A DNA stretch of 50,441 bases from an uncultured Eubacteriales bacterium. GTDB lineage: Bacteria > Bacillota > Clostridia > Christensenellales > Aristaeellaceae. A program made the position numbers and the translations under genes. The notes beneath the pieces were generated by a model. It had not been told where the DNA came from and did no database searches. It saw only the letters and a list, made by a program, of their open reading frames with translations. Positions 34,547 to 42,204 of the stretch are shown here, piece by piece. How positions within the stretch are numbered: the stretch's first letter is position 1; each line of letters opens with the position of its first letter. Location: NCBI GenBank assembly GCA_902789365.1, contig CADANQ010000010.1, forward strand, positions 1-50,441, written 5' to 3'.

Positions 34547-34990
34547 TTATAAAAGCATAAACAGGAGCGAAATGCCGATCCCGACGATAACGCCCCCCAG
34601 AACCTCCAAAGGCGTATGCCCCACCAGCGTCTTCATGTTTTCCTCGGAAATGGGCTTGCCGTCCAGAAGGAATTCCCGGATGATCCGGTTGATGACCTCC
34701 CCCTGCCTTCCCGTTTCCCTCCTGACGCCCAGCGCGTCATAAATGACCACCATGGAAAAGACCGCGCAGATTGCGAACATGCTGCTGACAAATCCTTCCC
34801 GGATGCCCACCGAAAGCGTCAGGGCGATTACCGTGGCGGTATGCGACGACGGCATGCCCCCGCTGCCGAAGATGCGTTCCTTGTCAAAACGCTTGTACAG
34901 GATCCGGTAAATCAGCGTTTTTATCATCTGCGCCGTCATCCACGCCGCGAAAGCGGTGATAAGAACGCGGTTGTTCCACAGTGATTCCAT
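34547..34990 (-). CDS. DUF212 (YuiD-like) divergent PAP2 family protein
   Basis: A 147-residue membrane protein of the DUF212 family, related to acid phosphatase/PAP2 proteins. The conserved FGSGGMPSSHTATV block near residue 41 and the helix TPLEVLGGVIVGIGISLLF at the C-terminus are characteristic. PAP2 enzymes act on lipid phosphates such as undecaprenyl-PP, and the neighbouring ispA makes prenyl diphosphates, so a link to prenyl phosphate recycling is plausible but unproven. GAGGTCAC precedes the ATG. Confidence 0.87.
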   Translation of the reverse strand: MESLWNNRVLITAFAAWMTAQMIKTLIYRILYKRFDKERIFGSGGMPSSHTATVIALTLSVGIREGFVSSMFAICAVFSMVVIYDALGVRRETGRQGEVINRIIREFLLDGKPISEENMKTLVGHTPLEVLGGVIVGIGISLLFMLL

Positions 34991-35005
34991 TTTTCGTGAC
35001 CTCTT

Positions 35006-35872
35006 TCAGTTGACCCGTTTGAGCATCATTTCGGCCGTCCGCCGCAGGAAATCCGCTTCGGGGCCCAGTCCCGAAAGCGCTTCCAGGGCAAGGGCGGTCT
35101 CCCGGCGCGCCGCGTCCGCGGCCCCGTCCAGGCCGAAAAGCGTAACCGCGGTAAGCTTGTTTTCGTCCCTGTCCTTCCCCAGACTCTTTCCCATGTTCTT
35201 TTCGTCTCCGGTCACGTCAAGGATATCGTCCACCGCCTGGAAGGCCGCGCCGAGATGCGCGCCGTATTCCCTTCCCCGGCGAATCATATCCCCGTCGGCT
35301 CCGGCGCAGATCATGCCCATTTCCACGGCCGCCCTGATCAGGCAGCCCGTCTTTCGCCTTTCCATTTCCCGAAGCCATTCGGCCCCGGCGCCGGAGGGTT
35401 TTTCCATGTCCATCACCTGTCCGCCCACCATCCCGGCGCTTCCGGCGGCTTCAGCCAGGCAGCGCACGCACGCCGAGGCCGTCACCGGATCGGGAATGGA
35501 GGACAGGCACACGAACGCCTCGGTCAGAAGGCCGTCCCCCGCGAGGATCGCCTGCGCCTCGCCGAACACCACATGGCTTGTCGGTTTACCCCTGCGGAGC
35601 GTGTCGTTGTCCATGGCAGGCAGGTCGTCATGGATCAGCGAATATGCGTGGATCATTTCCGCGGCGCAGGCGGCAGGCAGGGCGTCTTCGGCCCTTCCCC
35701 CGGCGCTGACGCACCCTCCCAGGGCAAGGACGCCCCTCAGGCGCTTCCCCCCGGCAAGCAGGCTGTACCTCATCGCTTTGGATGAAGTTTCCGGCGCGCC
35801 TTCGAAAGGATAGGCCTCCAGCGCTTTTTCGCACATGGCTTTATAGAAGCCGTAATCATCGACCGTCGTCAT
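35006..35872 (-). CDS. ispA: Polyprenyl (farnesyl) diphosphate synthase
   Basis: Joins isopentenyl diphosphate to allylic diphosphates to make geranyl/farnesyl diphosphate, the precursor of undecaprenyl phosphate. The 288-residue protein shows LLAGGKRLRG, the first aspartate-rich motif SLIHDDLPAMDND near residue 78 to 90, HVVFGEAQAILAGDGLL and the second motif QAVDDILDVTGD near residue 215, with NKLTAVTLFGL after it. ATG overlaps the xseB stop by four bases (ATGA). The xseA-xseB-ispA order is highly conserved in Clostridia and Bacilli. Confidence 0.92.
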   Translation of the reverse strand: MTTVDDYGFYKAMCEKALEAYPFEGAPETSSKAMRYSLLAGGKRLRGVLALGGCVSAGGRAEDALPAACAAEMIHAYSLIHDDLPAMDNDTLRRGKPTSHVVFGEAQAILAGDGLLTEAFVCLSSIPDPVTASACVRCLAEAAGSAGMVGGQVMDMEKPSGAGAEWLREMERRKTGCLIRAAVEMGMICAGADGDMIRRGREYGAHLGAAFQAVDDILDVTGDEKNMGKSLGKDRDENKLTAVTLFGLDGAADAARRETALALEALSGLGPEADFLRRTAEMMLKRVN

Positions 35873-36084
35873 GGCGCGTCCTCCATGGGCGTGATCACGC
35901 CGCCCGCAAGCTCCTGCATGTGTTTTTCGGCCTGGGACAGTTCCTCGTTCAGCGCCCTGGTCAGCTTCATGCCTTCTTCATACGCCGCCAGGCTTTCCTG
36001 AAGGGTCATTTCCCCGGCTTCCATCCGGGCCACAATCCCGTCAAGGGCCTTCAAACGCTCCTCGAAGGTCATCTGAGCAGCCAT
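35869..36084 (-). CDS. xseB: Exodeoxyribonuclease VII small subunit
   Basis: A 71-residue helical protein (MTFEERLKALDGIVARMEAG and LQESLAAYEEGMKL), the family pattern of the small subunit that assembles with XseA to degrade single-stranded DNA. ATG at 36084 lies two bases after the xseA stop; the next ATG (TFEERL) is another candidate start. The end overlaps ispA by four bases. Confidence 0.9.
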   Translation of the reverse strand: MAAQMTFEERLKALDGIVARMEAGEMTLQESLAAYEEGMKLTRALNEELSQAEKHMQELAGGVITPMEDAP

Positions 36085-36085
36085 A

Positions 36086-37291
36086 TCAGTCAAAGGGGTC
36101 CCCCTCCTTTACGCTTTCGACGTTAACCGAGGCGCGGCCGTCCGCCATCAGAATCTCGGCCCTGTCCTTCAGGCCGCGTACGCTTGTCACGGCCTTCCCC
36201 CCGGAAAGAATCACCGCGTATCCGCGGGCAAGCTCCTGGCGGGGGCCCAGGGCCGTCAGCTTGCCGTCCAGCTCCGACGTCCTGCGCTTCCGTTTTTCAA
36301 GGCCGCTCTTCATGGCGTTTTCAAGGCGAAGCGCCAAAAGAGCGTTGGTATGGGCGGCCGCCCTGATCTTCTGCCTGGGATGCAGCGCCGTCAGGCGCTT
36401 TTCGGCGTTCGCAAGCCTTCCGGCGCATTCGTTAAGCTTCCCGCTCAGTCCGCTGTCCAGCCGCATTTCATAGGAGGACACGGTCCTTTTAAGCTCGTTC
36501 CGGTCCGGAACGGCTATCTCCGCGGCCGCGGAGGGCGTGGCGGCGCGCACGTCCGCCGCCAGGTCGCACAGCGTCACGTCCACCTCGTGCCCCACCGCCG
36601 AAATGAGGGGGATCGGGCATTCCCGGACGGCCCGGACCACTTCCTCCTCGTTGAAAGCCCACAGGTCCTCAAGGGAACCTCCGCCGCGCCCGACGATAAT
36701 GACGTCGGCCCCCGAATAAGCCGCACATTCCCTTATGCCCCGGGCGATGTCCGCCGCCGCGCCTTCCCCCTGGACCAGGGAGTTGCGCAAAATCAACTGC
36801 ACCGATGGATCGCGCCTTCCGGCCACCCGGGCGATATCATGAATCACCGCCCCGGTTTTGCTTGTCACCACCGCGATGACCCTCGGCCTGTAGGGCAGCG
36901 GCTTTTTCCGCGCCTCGTCAAAGAGCCCCTCGGCCAGAAGACGCCTTTTAAGCTCCTCAAAGCGCAGATAAAGATCGCCCTGTCCGCCCCGTTTCATTTC
37001 CGTCACGGTAAACTGGTACGTGCCGAAGGGGACGTACAGCCCCACGCTGCCCGTCAGTTCCACCCGGTCCCCCTCCGCGGGGGTAAAGCCCACGGAAAGC
37101 GCCGCCGTGCGGAACATGACGCAGTTCAGCCGGCTTCCCTCGTCCTTGACGGTAAAATACCAGTGCCCGTTGAACTGCCTCTTAAAGCCGCTGATTTCCC
37201 CGGTCAGGCGGACCTCCCGCAGCATGGGATCGCCGGCGAAGGTCCTGCGGACGTATTCGTTGAGCTGCGTGACCGTCAGAGTCCAACTCAT
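36086..37291 (-). CDS. xseA: Exodeoxyribonuclease VII large subunit
   Basis: Catalytic subunit of the single-strand DNA nuclease, 401 residues. An N-terminal OB fold (about 1-100; GEISGFKRQFNGHWYFTVKD) is followed by the nuclease domain with VVTSKTGAVIHDI near residue 142, IVGRGGGSLEDLWAFNEE near residue 198 to 216 and SAVGHEVDVTLCDLAADVRA near residue 232. A coiled-coil stretch follows and the C-terminal ARGYAVI motif is present. The ATG overlaps the folD stop by four bases (ATGA). Confidence 0.94.
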   Translation of the reverse strand: MSWTLTVTQLNEYVRRTFAGDPMLREVRLTGEISGFKRQFNGHWYFTVKDEGSRLNCVMFRTAALSVGFTPAEGDRVELTGSVGLYVPFGTYQFTVTEMKRGGQGDLYLRFEELKRRLLAEGLFDEARKKPLPYRPRVIAVVTSKTGAVIHDIARVAGRRDPSVQLILRNSLVQGEGAAADIARGIRECAAYSGADVIIVGRGGGSLEDLWAFNEEEVVRAVRECPIPLISAVGHEVDVTLCDLAADVRAATPSAAAEIAVPDRNELKRTVSSYEMRLDSGLSGKLNECAGRLANAEKRLTALHPRQKIRAAAHTNALLALRLENAMKSGLEKRKRRTSELDGKLTALGPRQELARGYAVILSGGKAVTSVRGLKDRAEILMADGRASVNVESVKEGDPFD

Positions 37292-38148
37292 GCCTCCGTC
37301 AGACCCGTCCTTCTTTCCGCCAGCTCGATCACGTTTTCCATCAGCATGGCCACGGTAAGCTTGCCGACGCCGCCCGGAACGGGAGTGATAAAGGCCGCCT
37401 TATCGCCCACCGACACCGCGTCCACGTCGCCCCTGAGCCCTTCCGGCGTCCGGTTGATGCCCACGTCCACAATTACGCATCCGTCCTTCACCATGTCCCC
37501 TGTAACAAATCCGGCTTTCCCAACGGCCGCGACAAGGATGTCCGCCCTGCGCGTATGCTCTTTCAGGTCCGCGGTCTTTGAATGGCACACGGTCACGGTG
37601 CAGTTTTCGCCAAGCAGCATCAGGGCGGCGGGCTTGCCGACAATGGCGCTCCGGCCAATCACCACCGCGTGTTTGCCCTCAAGGGCCACCCCGTAATGCT
37701 TCAGCATATACAAAATGCCCCTGGGGGTGCAGGGCAGCGTTCCCTCCCCACCGCAGATCAGCGTTCCGCAGTTTTCGCTCCTGAAGCCGTCAGCGTCCTT
37801 GGCCGCGGGGATATGGGTGAGCGCCGCCTTGTCGTCCAGCCCCCGCGGCAGGGGCAATTGAAGCAGGATTCCGTCCACGTCCGGGTCCGCGCCCAGCTTG
37901 TCCAGGCATTCCTCGACCTCCGCCTGGGATACGCTGCCGGGAAGGTGGATCTCACGGGATTCGATTCCCAGGCGCTGGCAGGCGTTTTTTTTGTTGCGCA
38001 CATACACCTCGCTGGCCGGGTCGTCCCCCACGCGGACCACCGCAAGGCAGACGCCGCGGCCCCGAGCCCGCAGGGCTTCCACGCGTTCCTTCTGTTCCGC
38101 CGAAAGCTTTTCGACGCAGGGTGCGCCGTACATGATTACCTGATCCAT
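37288..38148 (-). CDS. folD: Methylenetetrahydrofolate dehydrogenase/cyclohydrolase
   Basis: Bifunctional folate enzyme that interconverts methylene- and formyl-tetrahydrofolate. The 286-residue protein contains the catalytic region SEVYVRNKKNACQRLG near residue 47, DGILLQLPLPRGLDD near residue 93, the NAD(P) loop VIGRSAIVGKPAALMLL near residue 165 and TPVPGGVGKLTVAMLMEN at the end. ATG at 38148 has AAAGGA just upstream; an in-frame extension to 38295 overlaps the preceding gene and is not supported. Confidence 0.94.
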   Translation of the reverse strand: MDQVIMYGAPCVEKLSAEQKERVEALRARGRGVCLAVVRVGDDPASEVYVRNKKNACQRLGIESREIHLPGSVSQAEVEECLDKLGADPDVDGILLQLPLPRGLDDKAALTHIPAAKDADGFRSENCGTLICGGEGTLPCTPRGILYMLKHYGVALEGKHAVVIGRSAIVGKPAALMLLGENCTVTVCHSKTADLKEHTRRADILVAAVGKAGFVTGDMVKDGCVIVDVGINRTPEGLRGDVDAVSVGDKAAFITPVPGGVGKLTVAMLMENVIELAERRTGLTEA

Positions 38149-38191
38149 TTTCCTTTCAGAACCTCCTCGTCGTGGGTATGCCGCGGTACGG

Positions 38192-39154
38192 TCACGCCCT
38201 GCCGCCGCATGAATGCATTTCCTCGCCCAGGAGCGCCACTCCCGCGGCATTGTCGGAAGAATACTTTGGCTCTCCGAAATAAATCTCCAGCCCAAGGCCG
38301 CGCTTTTTGTTCCTTTCGGCGATCATCTCCCTGAGAAGCAGGGATGAAGCCACGCCGCCCGCGATCAGGCAGCGGCGGACCCCGGTTTTCTCCTTCGCCG
38401 CGCTCAGCATCCTCAAAACCGTGCGGCAAAGGACGCTGTAGACTTCCATGGCGGCTTCCTCGCCGGAAAGGCCTTTGTCCATCAGGGAAATCAGGGCGGT
38501 CTCACAGCCGGACAAATGGCAGCTGCCGCCCTCCATGGACACTTTTAGCAGCGCTTTGGGAGGCGCCGGGCACCTCCGGGCCGTTTCCTCCAGGTACCTT
38601 CCCGCCGGAAAGGGCAGCCCCATGCGCACGCCGATCCTGTCCACCAGCTGTCCGGCGTGCAGATCCAAACTGGTCCCCAGGGTCTCCGCCGACCCGTCCG
38701 GTCGCCTGAGGAGCACATCCGTGGTGCCCCCGCTGAGATGAATCGCCAGGAAAGGCGCCTCCCCGTCAATTCCCGTGCCGATCATCGCGGCGCGGATATG
38801 CCCCCGCTGGTGCGTGGTGCAATACACGGGAATGCCCGCAGCCGCGGCGGCCGATCTTGCAAAAGCCAGGCCCGCGAGGAACACCGGCATATAGGAATCC
38901 CCGCCATCCCTCGGGGAGGAGGAAACGCACACACAGGCGGGAATCGTCCCCGCCTCCGCGATCGCCGCTTCCAGGATTTCCGGCAGCTGTTTTATATGCG
39001 CAAACACGGCCTCGCTTTGACGGAGGCCGCGTTCACCCGCCGGAACCGGAAGGAGCTTCCTTTGAAAGGCGGCTATCTCCCCCCGGACAGCCACTGCTGC
39101 GGAGGTGGTGTAACAGCTGGTATCGATCCCCAGGCAGCCCGCGCGTTTTGTCAT
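38192..39154 (-). CDS. TsaD/Kae1-like paralogue of unknown function
   Basis: A 320-residue ASKHA-fold protein related to TsaD. It opens LGIDTSCYTTSAAV and keeps the metal histidines in HQRGH (115 and 119), but other TsaD motifs differ: the SGGHT loop reads SGGTTD, the DAVGEAFDK block is DLHAGQLVDRIG, and the GPG motif is SSSPRDGGDSY. The C-terminal SSDNAAGVALLG is retained. It is therefore a divergent member rather than the t6A enzyme. It is bound to nusB by an ATGA overlap and lies 43 bp before folD. The family is often found in this place in Clostridia; its job is not known. Confidence 0.8.
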   Translation of the reverse strand: MTKRAGCLGIDTSCYTTSAAVAVRGEIAAFQRKLLPVPAGERGLRQSEAVFAHIKQLPEILEAAIAEAGTIPACVCVSSSPRDGGDSYMPVFLAGLAFARSAAAAAGIPVYCTTHQRGHIRAAMIGTGIDGEAPFLAIHLSGGTTDVLLRRPDGSAETLGTSLDLHAGQLVDRIGVRMGLPFPAGRYLEETARRCPAPPKALLKVSMEGGSCHLSGCETALISLMDKGLSGEEAAMEVYSVLCRTVLRMLSAAKEKTGVRRCLIAGGVASSLLLREMIAERNKKRGLGLEIYFGEPKYSSDNAAGVALLGEEMHSCGGRA

Positions 39155-39564
39155 TGCGCTCCTTCCGGCGCCATTTCCTTCAGGACGCTCGACAGGACGC
39201 CGTTGACAAACCTGCCTTCTGAATCCTCGTCGAACCGCTGGGTCAGCTGCACCGCCTCCCGGATGATGACCCCGGGCGGGACATCCTTCTGCCATTTCAT
39301 TTCATAGATGGCGACCTTCATCGCCGCGTGAGACACGTTGGATATGCGGTCCAGGGTCCAGTTTTTCAGATGTCCGGCGATGATGCCGTCGATTTCTTCC
39401 CCATGCTCCCTGACGCCGTCCACAACGCTCTTTACGTATTCCATATCCCCCTCGGCGGGTTCAAAGGAAATGAGCCCCGTCAGGGTGTCGTCTCCGCCTT
39501 CGCCGCCGAACAGGCTTTCAAAAACCATCTGCACGGCGGCCTGGCGCGCTGTTTTTCGGGACAT
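39151..39564 (-). CDS. nusB: Transcription antitermination factor NusB
   Basis: RNA-binding helical protein (137 residues) that acts with NusE (S10) on rRNA operons. Family motifs are SRKTARQAAVQMVFESLF at the N-terminus, and FVNGVLSSVLKEM at the C-terminus, with a standard length. GGGAGGAT lies close to the ATG. The 96-bp gap from the DUF2273 gene shows no certain promoter or terminator, so transcription may continue from asp23. Confidence 0.93.
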   Translation of the reverse strand: MSRKTARQAAVQMVFESLFGGEGGDDTLTGLISFEPAEGDMEYVKSVVDGVREHGEEIDGIIAGHLKNWTLDRISNVSHAAMKVAIYEMKWQKDVPPGVIIREAVQLTQRFDEDSEGRFVNGVLSSVLKEMAPEGAQ

Positions 39565-39660
39565 ATCCTCCCTACCATCCTTATCAAGTGATCACACCGC
39601 TAAGCAGCGTCCTGCCCCTTCACGAAAGGAGAGAACCGCTCCGCGGAAGCGATTTGCGCC

Positions 39661-40104
39661 TCAGGCCTCTTTCCCGGCCTTTTTGTCCCCGTTTTCGTCC
39701 TCTTCTTCGTCATCTTCGTCGTCTTCGTCGTCCTCGGTCTCTTCCTCCCCGGGGTCTTCTTCCTCTTCTTCTTCGAGGTCTTCTTCCTCGTCTTCGTCCT
39801 CGTCGGTCTTCTCCCCGGATTTCTCCGCCTGAGGATCGCGTTTCTTCTCCCTGGCCTGGTAAATCTTGACCTCCCTGCGGGGAAGGATCGCCTCAGTCAC
39901 GCTGCGGACGCATTCCCCCTTGTCGGCGACGCCGCCCAGGAAAAGGCCGGCAAAAACAAACAGGGCGATGAACAGCGTCTTCCAGAAGCCGATGGTCAGG
40001 AACAGCACGGCGACGACCGCGCCGAGAAAAGCGCATGCCAGGGCGCACTGAGGCGTGCCCGCGGTAAGAATCGCGGGCTTTTTCCCCTTGTTGTTTTCAG
40101 GCAT
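39661..40104 (-). CDS. DUF2273 membrane protein with a long acidic tail
   Basis: Small membrane partner of the Asp23 operon. The 147-residue protein has two hydrophobic helices (about 20-38 and 41-60), a GGVADKGECVRSV turn typical of DUF2273, and then a tail (about 100-141) made almost only of Asp and Glu. The normal family is about 60-100 residues, so the tail is an addition. GAAGGAG precedes ATG 40104, and the gene overlaps amaP by eight bases, giving tight coupling. Function unknown beyond the operon link. Confidence 0.85.
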   Translation of the reverse strand: MPENNKGKKPAILTAGTPQCALACAFLGAVVAVLFLTIGFWKTLFIALFVFAGLFLGGVADKGECVRSVTEAILPRREVKIYQAREKKRDPQAEKSGEKTDEDEDEEEDLEEEEEEDPGEEETEDDEDDEDDEEEDENGDKKAGKEA

Positions 40105-41038
40105 TGTTGTCTCCTTCTTCCCCAAAGACCTTCTGGACCCCTTCGGCGGCGGCCTGTGCCGCGTCGTTCAGTCCTTCGGCGGCGACCTGCGCCTTTTCGG
40201 TCAGCGTGTCGGCGGCGTTTTCGATCCCGTCGGCGGCTTCGCCGACAGCGTCGTTTACCGCTTCAGCGGCTCTTTCAGCCGCGCCGCTCAGGGTATCGGC
40301 GGCTTCCGCAATCTGTTCCTCCGCTTTTTCAACGGCTTCCCCGGCGAATTCCGGGGCGGGAACCACGGTCTGCTCCTCCTCCTTGTCGAAAAGGCGCAGG
40401 TGCGGCAGTTTCTTTTCTTCCTTGGGCGCTTCAGCTTCCGCTTCCTCCTGAGGCGCGGCGCTTTCCTCGCTGTTGACAACAAAAGGAGAAGCGGGTTCGC
40501 TCGTCTTGCCGGCCAAGCCCATCACAGCTACGTTCACGCTGTTGACCTGGACGCCCGAAGAAGCGGTGACATACTGCTTGATCTGCCCCGCCAGGCTGTC
40601 CTGCACCAGGGGCATGGAAATGTTGCTGGCCATAATCACCCGCAGCCGGACGGCAATCCCTTCCTTGCCGGGCAGGATACGCAGACTCTTGGTCTCAATC
40701 TCCTTGTGCATGTCCACGCACTCGCGGACCAGGCTCTCAAGGGTTTTGACGCTGAAGAGCAGATCGCCCTTCTCGCCCTTCTGCACGATAAAGTCCTTCC
40801 TGTTATAGCGGAGCTTGCCGGGGAACAGCATGGTATAACCGCCGAAAAGCACAAGGAACACGCCGGCGACAATGACCGCGATCCTCCGCCAGGAATAAAA
40901 GCCTTCGCCTTCCGCCTGCGGAACCAGGGTAAAGCTCTGCAGCAGGCCGCATGCCATTACGATCATAGCCAGACCGATCAAAAGCGTGACCAGGGCTCCG
41001 ACCACAAGGATCAGCCGATGATACAGTTTCATCTTCAT
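40097..41038 (-). CDS. amaP: Alkaline shock response membrane anchor protein AmaP with extended amphipathic tail
   Basis: Membrane protein that anchors Asp23 in Gram-positive cells. Two hydrophobic helices (about 9-31 and 53-68) frame a short loop, followed by the AmaP domain (about 70-175). The rest, to residue 313, is Ala- and Glu-rich, with an 11-residue-like repeat (AADTL, AAERAAEAVNDAVGEAAD, AADTLTEKAQVAAEG) that would form a long amphipathic helix like LEA proteins. The usual AmaP is near 190 residues. AGGAGG lies eight bases before the ATG. Located 38 bp after asp23. Confidence 0.88.
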   Translation of the reverse strand: MKMKLYHRLILVVGALVTLLIGLAMIVMACGLLQSFTLVPQAEGEGFYSWRRIAVIVAGVFLVLFGGYTMLFPGKLRYNRKDFIVQKGEKGDLLFSVKTLESLVRECVDMHKEIETKSLRILPGKEGIAVRLRVIMASNISMPLVQDSLAGQIKQYVTASSGVQVNSVNVAVMGLAGKTSEPASPFVVNSEESAAPQEEAEAEAPKEEKKLPHLRLFDKEEEQTVVPAPEFAGEAVEKAEEQIAEAADTLSGAAERAAEAVNDAVGEAADGIENAADTLTEKAQVAAEGLNDAAQAAAEGVQKVFGEEGDNNA

Positions 41039-41076
41039 CGTTTTTTCCTCCTTTTAATTTTCCAACAGCGTATCCA

Positions 41077-41937
41077 TCATTTTTTTGTTTTCTTTTTTCC
41101 GCCGGGGGCGGCAGGTGCGTTCGCGGCGGCTTCGCTGAAGCCTCCGGCGACAGGACCGGCTTCCCACTCGACCGTTTCCCCGTCGTCCGCGGATGGCTCG
41201 GGATCGGAAACCTCGGCGCTTTCGCCGGAGGCTTCGGACACCTCCGCTGCTGACGCCTTTTCTTCCGCGGGAACGGGTTCCTTTCCGCCCTCCGCCTGTT
41301 CGTGAGCATGCTCCGCGGGGGCCTTGGCGTCGGGAACGGCATCGGTCTCATCCGGGGCCTCCGCCCTCGCCTGAGGCGCGTCCTCCGCTTCTTTTTCCGG
41401 CTTGGGAGCTTCCGCCGGTTTCGTTTTCTTCGCGGCGACGGCCTTTTTCCTGGCCTTCTTAACGTTTTTCGTGTTTTTCTGGCTGTAAGCGTCCCCGCTT
41501 CCGGCAGTCAGCGCCGGGCTCTTGGCCGCTTCGATATTGATCTCCGTCTGCTGCTTTTCCTTTTCAAAGCTGACGCCCTGAACATGGACGTCCACCCGCA
41601 CCACATGCAGACCCGTCATGCTTTCGATGGCTTTCCGAACATTTTCCTGCACGTCGTGGCAGACCTTCTGGATCGGCTGTCCGTATTCCACGATAACATA
41701 AAGATCAAAGGAAGCTTCTTCGCTTCCGATCTCCACCTTGACCCCCCTGGTGGCGTTGCGGTTGCGCCCGATGAAGTCGCTCAGGCCTCCGCTGATGCAC
41801 ATCCCGGCGATCCCTTCGATTTCGTTGGCGGCGACACCCGCGATGGTGGAGATTACCTCGGAGGCATAAGTTATGGTACCGCCATTCTGCAGATCCACAT
41901 CCACATTGGCGGGCAGGTCGTCTTTTTTCTGTGCCAT
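41077..41937 (-). CDS. asp23: Asp23/Gls24 family envelope protein with long low-complexity tail
   Basis: Asp23-type proteins form a membrane-bound, cell-envelope stress layer. The first 130 residues carry the family domain: GGTITYASEVISTIAGVAANEIEGIAGM, GVKVEIGSEEASFDLYVIVEYG and VQENVRKAIESMTGLHVVRVDVHVQGV. The remaining 150 residues are disordered-looking, rich in Lys early (KKARKKAVAAKKTKP) and then in Ala, Pro and Glu, ending with KKKTKK. The typical family length is 110-150, so this is about twice as long. AGGAGGTG precedes the ATG, and a promoter lies at 41972-42000. First gene of the operon. Confidence 0.9.
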   Translation of the reverse strand: MAQKKDDLPANVDVDLQNGGTITYASEVISTIAGVAANEIEGIAGMCISGGLSDFIGRNRNATRGVKVEIGSEEASFDLYVIVEYGQPIQKVCHDVQENVRKAIESMTGLHVVRVDVHVQGVSFEKEKQQTEINIEAAKSPALTAGSGDAYSQKNTKNVKKARKKAVAAKKTKPAEAPKPEKEAEDAPQARAEAPDETDAVPDAKAPAEHAHEQAEGGKEPVPAEEKASAAEVSEASGESAEVSDPEPSADDGETVEWEAGPVAGGFSEAAANAPAAPGGKKKTKK

Positions 41938-41971
41938 TCGGCTGCACCTCCTGTATAAGGTTCCTTATGTC

Positions 41972-42000
41972 AGTATATCAGTTTTTTGCTGCTTTGGCAA
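41972..42000 (-). promoter_or_regulatory. Predicted sigma-A promoter of the asp23 operon
   Basis: Minus-strand TTGCCA (41995-42000), 17-base spacer and TATACT (41972-41977), 35 bases before the asp23 start. Strong match; no alternative-sigma signature is obvious. Confidence 0.8.
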
Positions 42001-42026
42001 TAACAGAACGCTCCCGACTTTTCATG

Positions 42027-42098
42027 TCACTGAAAAATCGAAGGTTTTTCCGCCTTTGCCGGCTTCCGGCCGCCGGGAAAACCCGCGTTTTTGATCAT
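42027..42098 (-). CDS. Possible small protein of 23 residues
   Basis: Between the ftsZ terminator and the asp23 promoter, an ATG with GGAGGG upstream opens a 23-residue frame, MIKNAGFPGGRKPAKAEKP plus SIFQ. It is basic (five Lys, one Arg) and lacks a membrane segment. No promoter is seen between it and the terminator, and the hairpin just upstream may make the RBS accidental. Kept as a low-confidence candidate. Confidence 0.2.
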   Translation of the reverse strand: MIKNAGFPGGRKPAKAEKPSIFQ

Positions 42099-42118
42099 AC
42101 CCGGCCCTCCGTTTAATC

Positions 42119-42159
42119 AAAAAACCCGTTTTCCCGCCGTCATGGGCCGGGAAAACGGG
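42119..42159 (-). terminator. Intrinsic terminator of the ftsA-ftsZ unit
   Basis: A perfect 12-bp stem (CCCGTTTTCCCG at 42125-42136 with 42148-42159), an 11-base loop and, on the minus strand, six T (42119-42124). It lies 46 bp after the ftsZ stop. Confidence 0.92.
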
Positions 42160-42204
42160 GTGCTGCCTTAACAGCCGGACACGCCGTCCGGATGAGAAAG
42201 CATC

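Noticed and set aside
39565-39660. Hairpin with TCCGCGGA in the DUF2273-nusB gap
   Set aside because: Short and imperfect, without a T-run; not good enough to call a terminator.
39338-39832. Plus-strand frame with a long serine run
   Set aside because: It is the reverse reading of the Asp/Glu tail of the DUF2273 gene, where GAA/GAC repeats read as serine codons.
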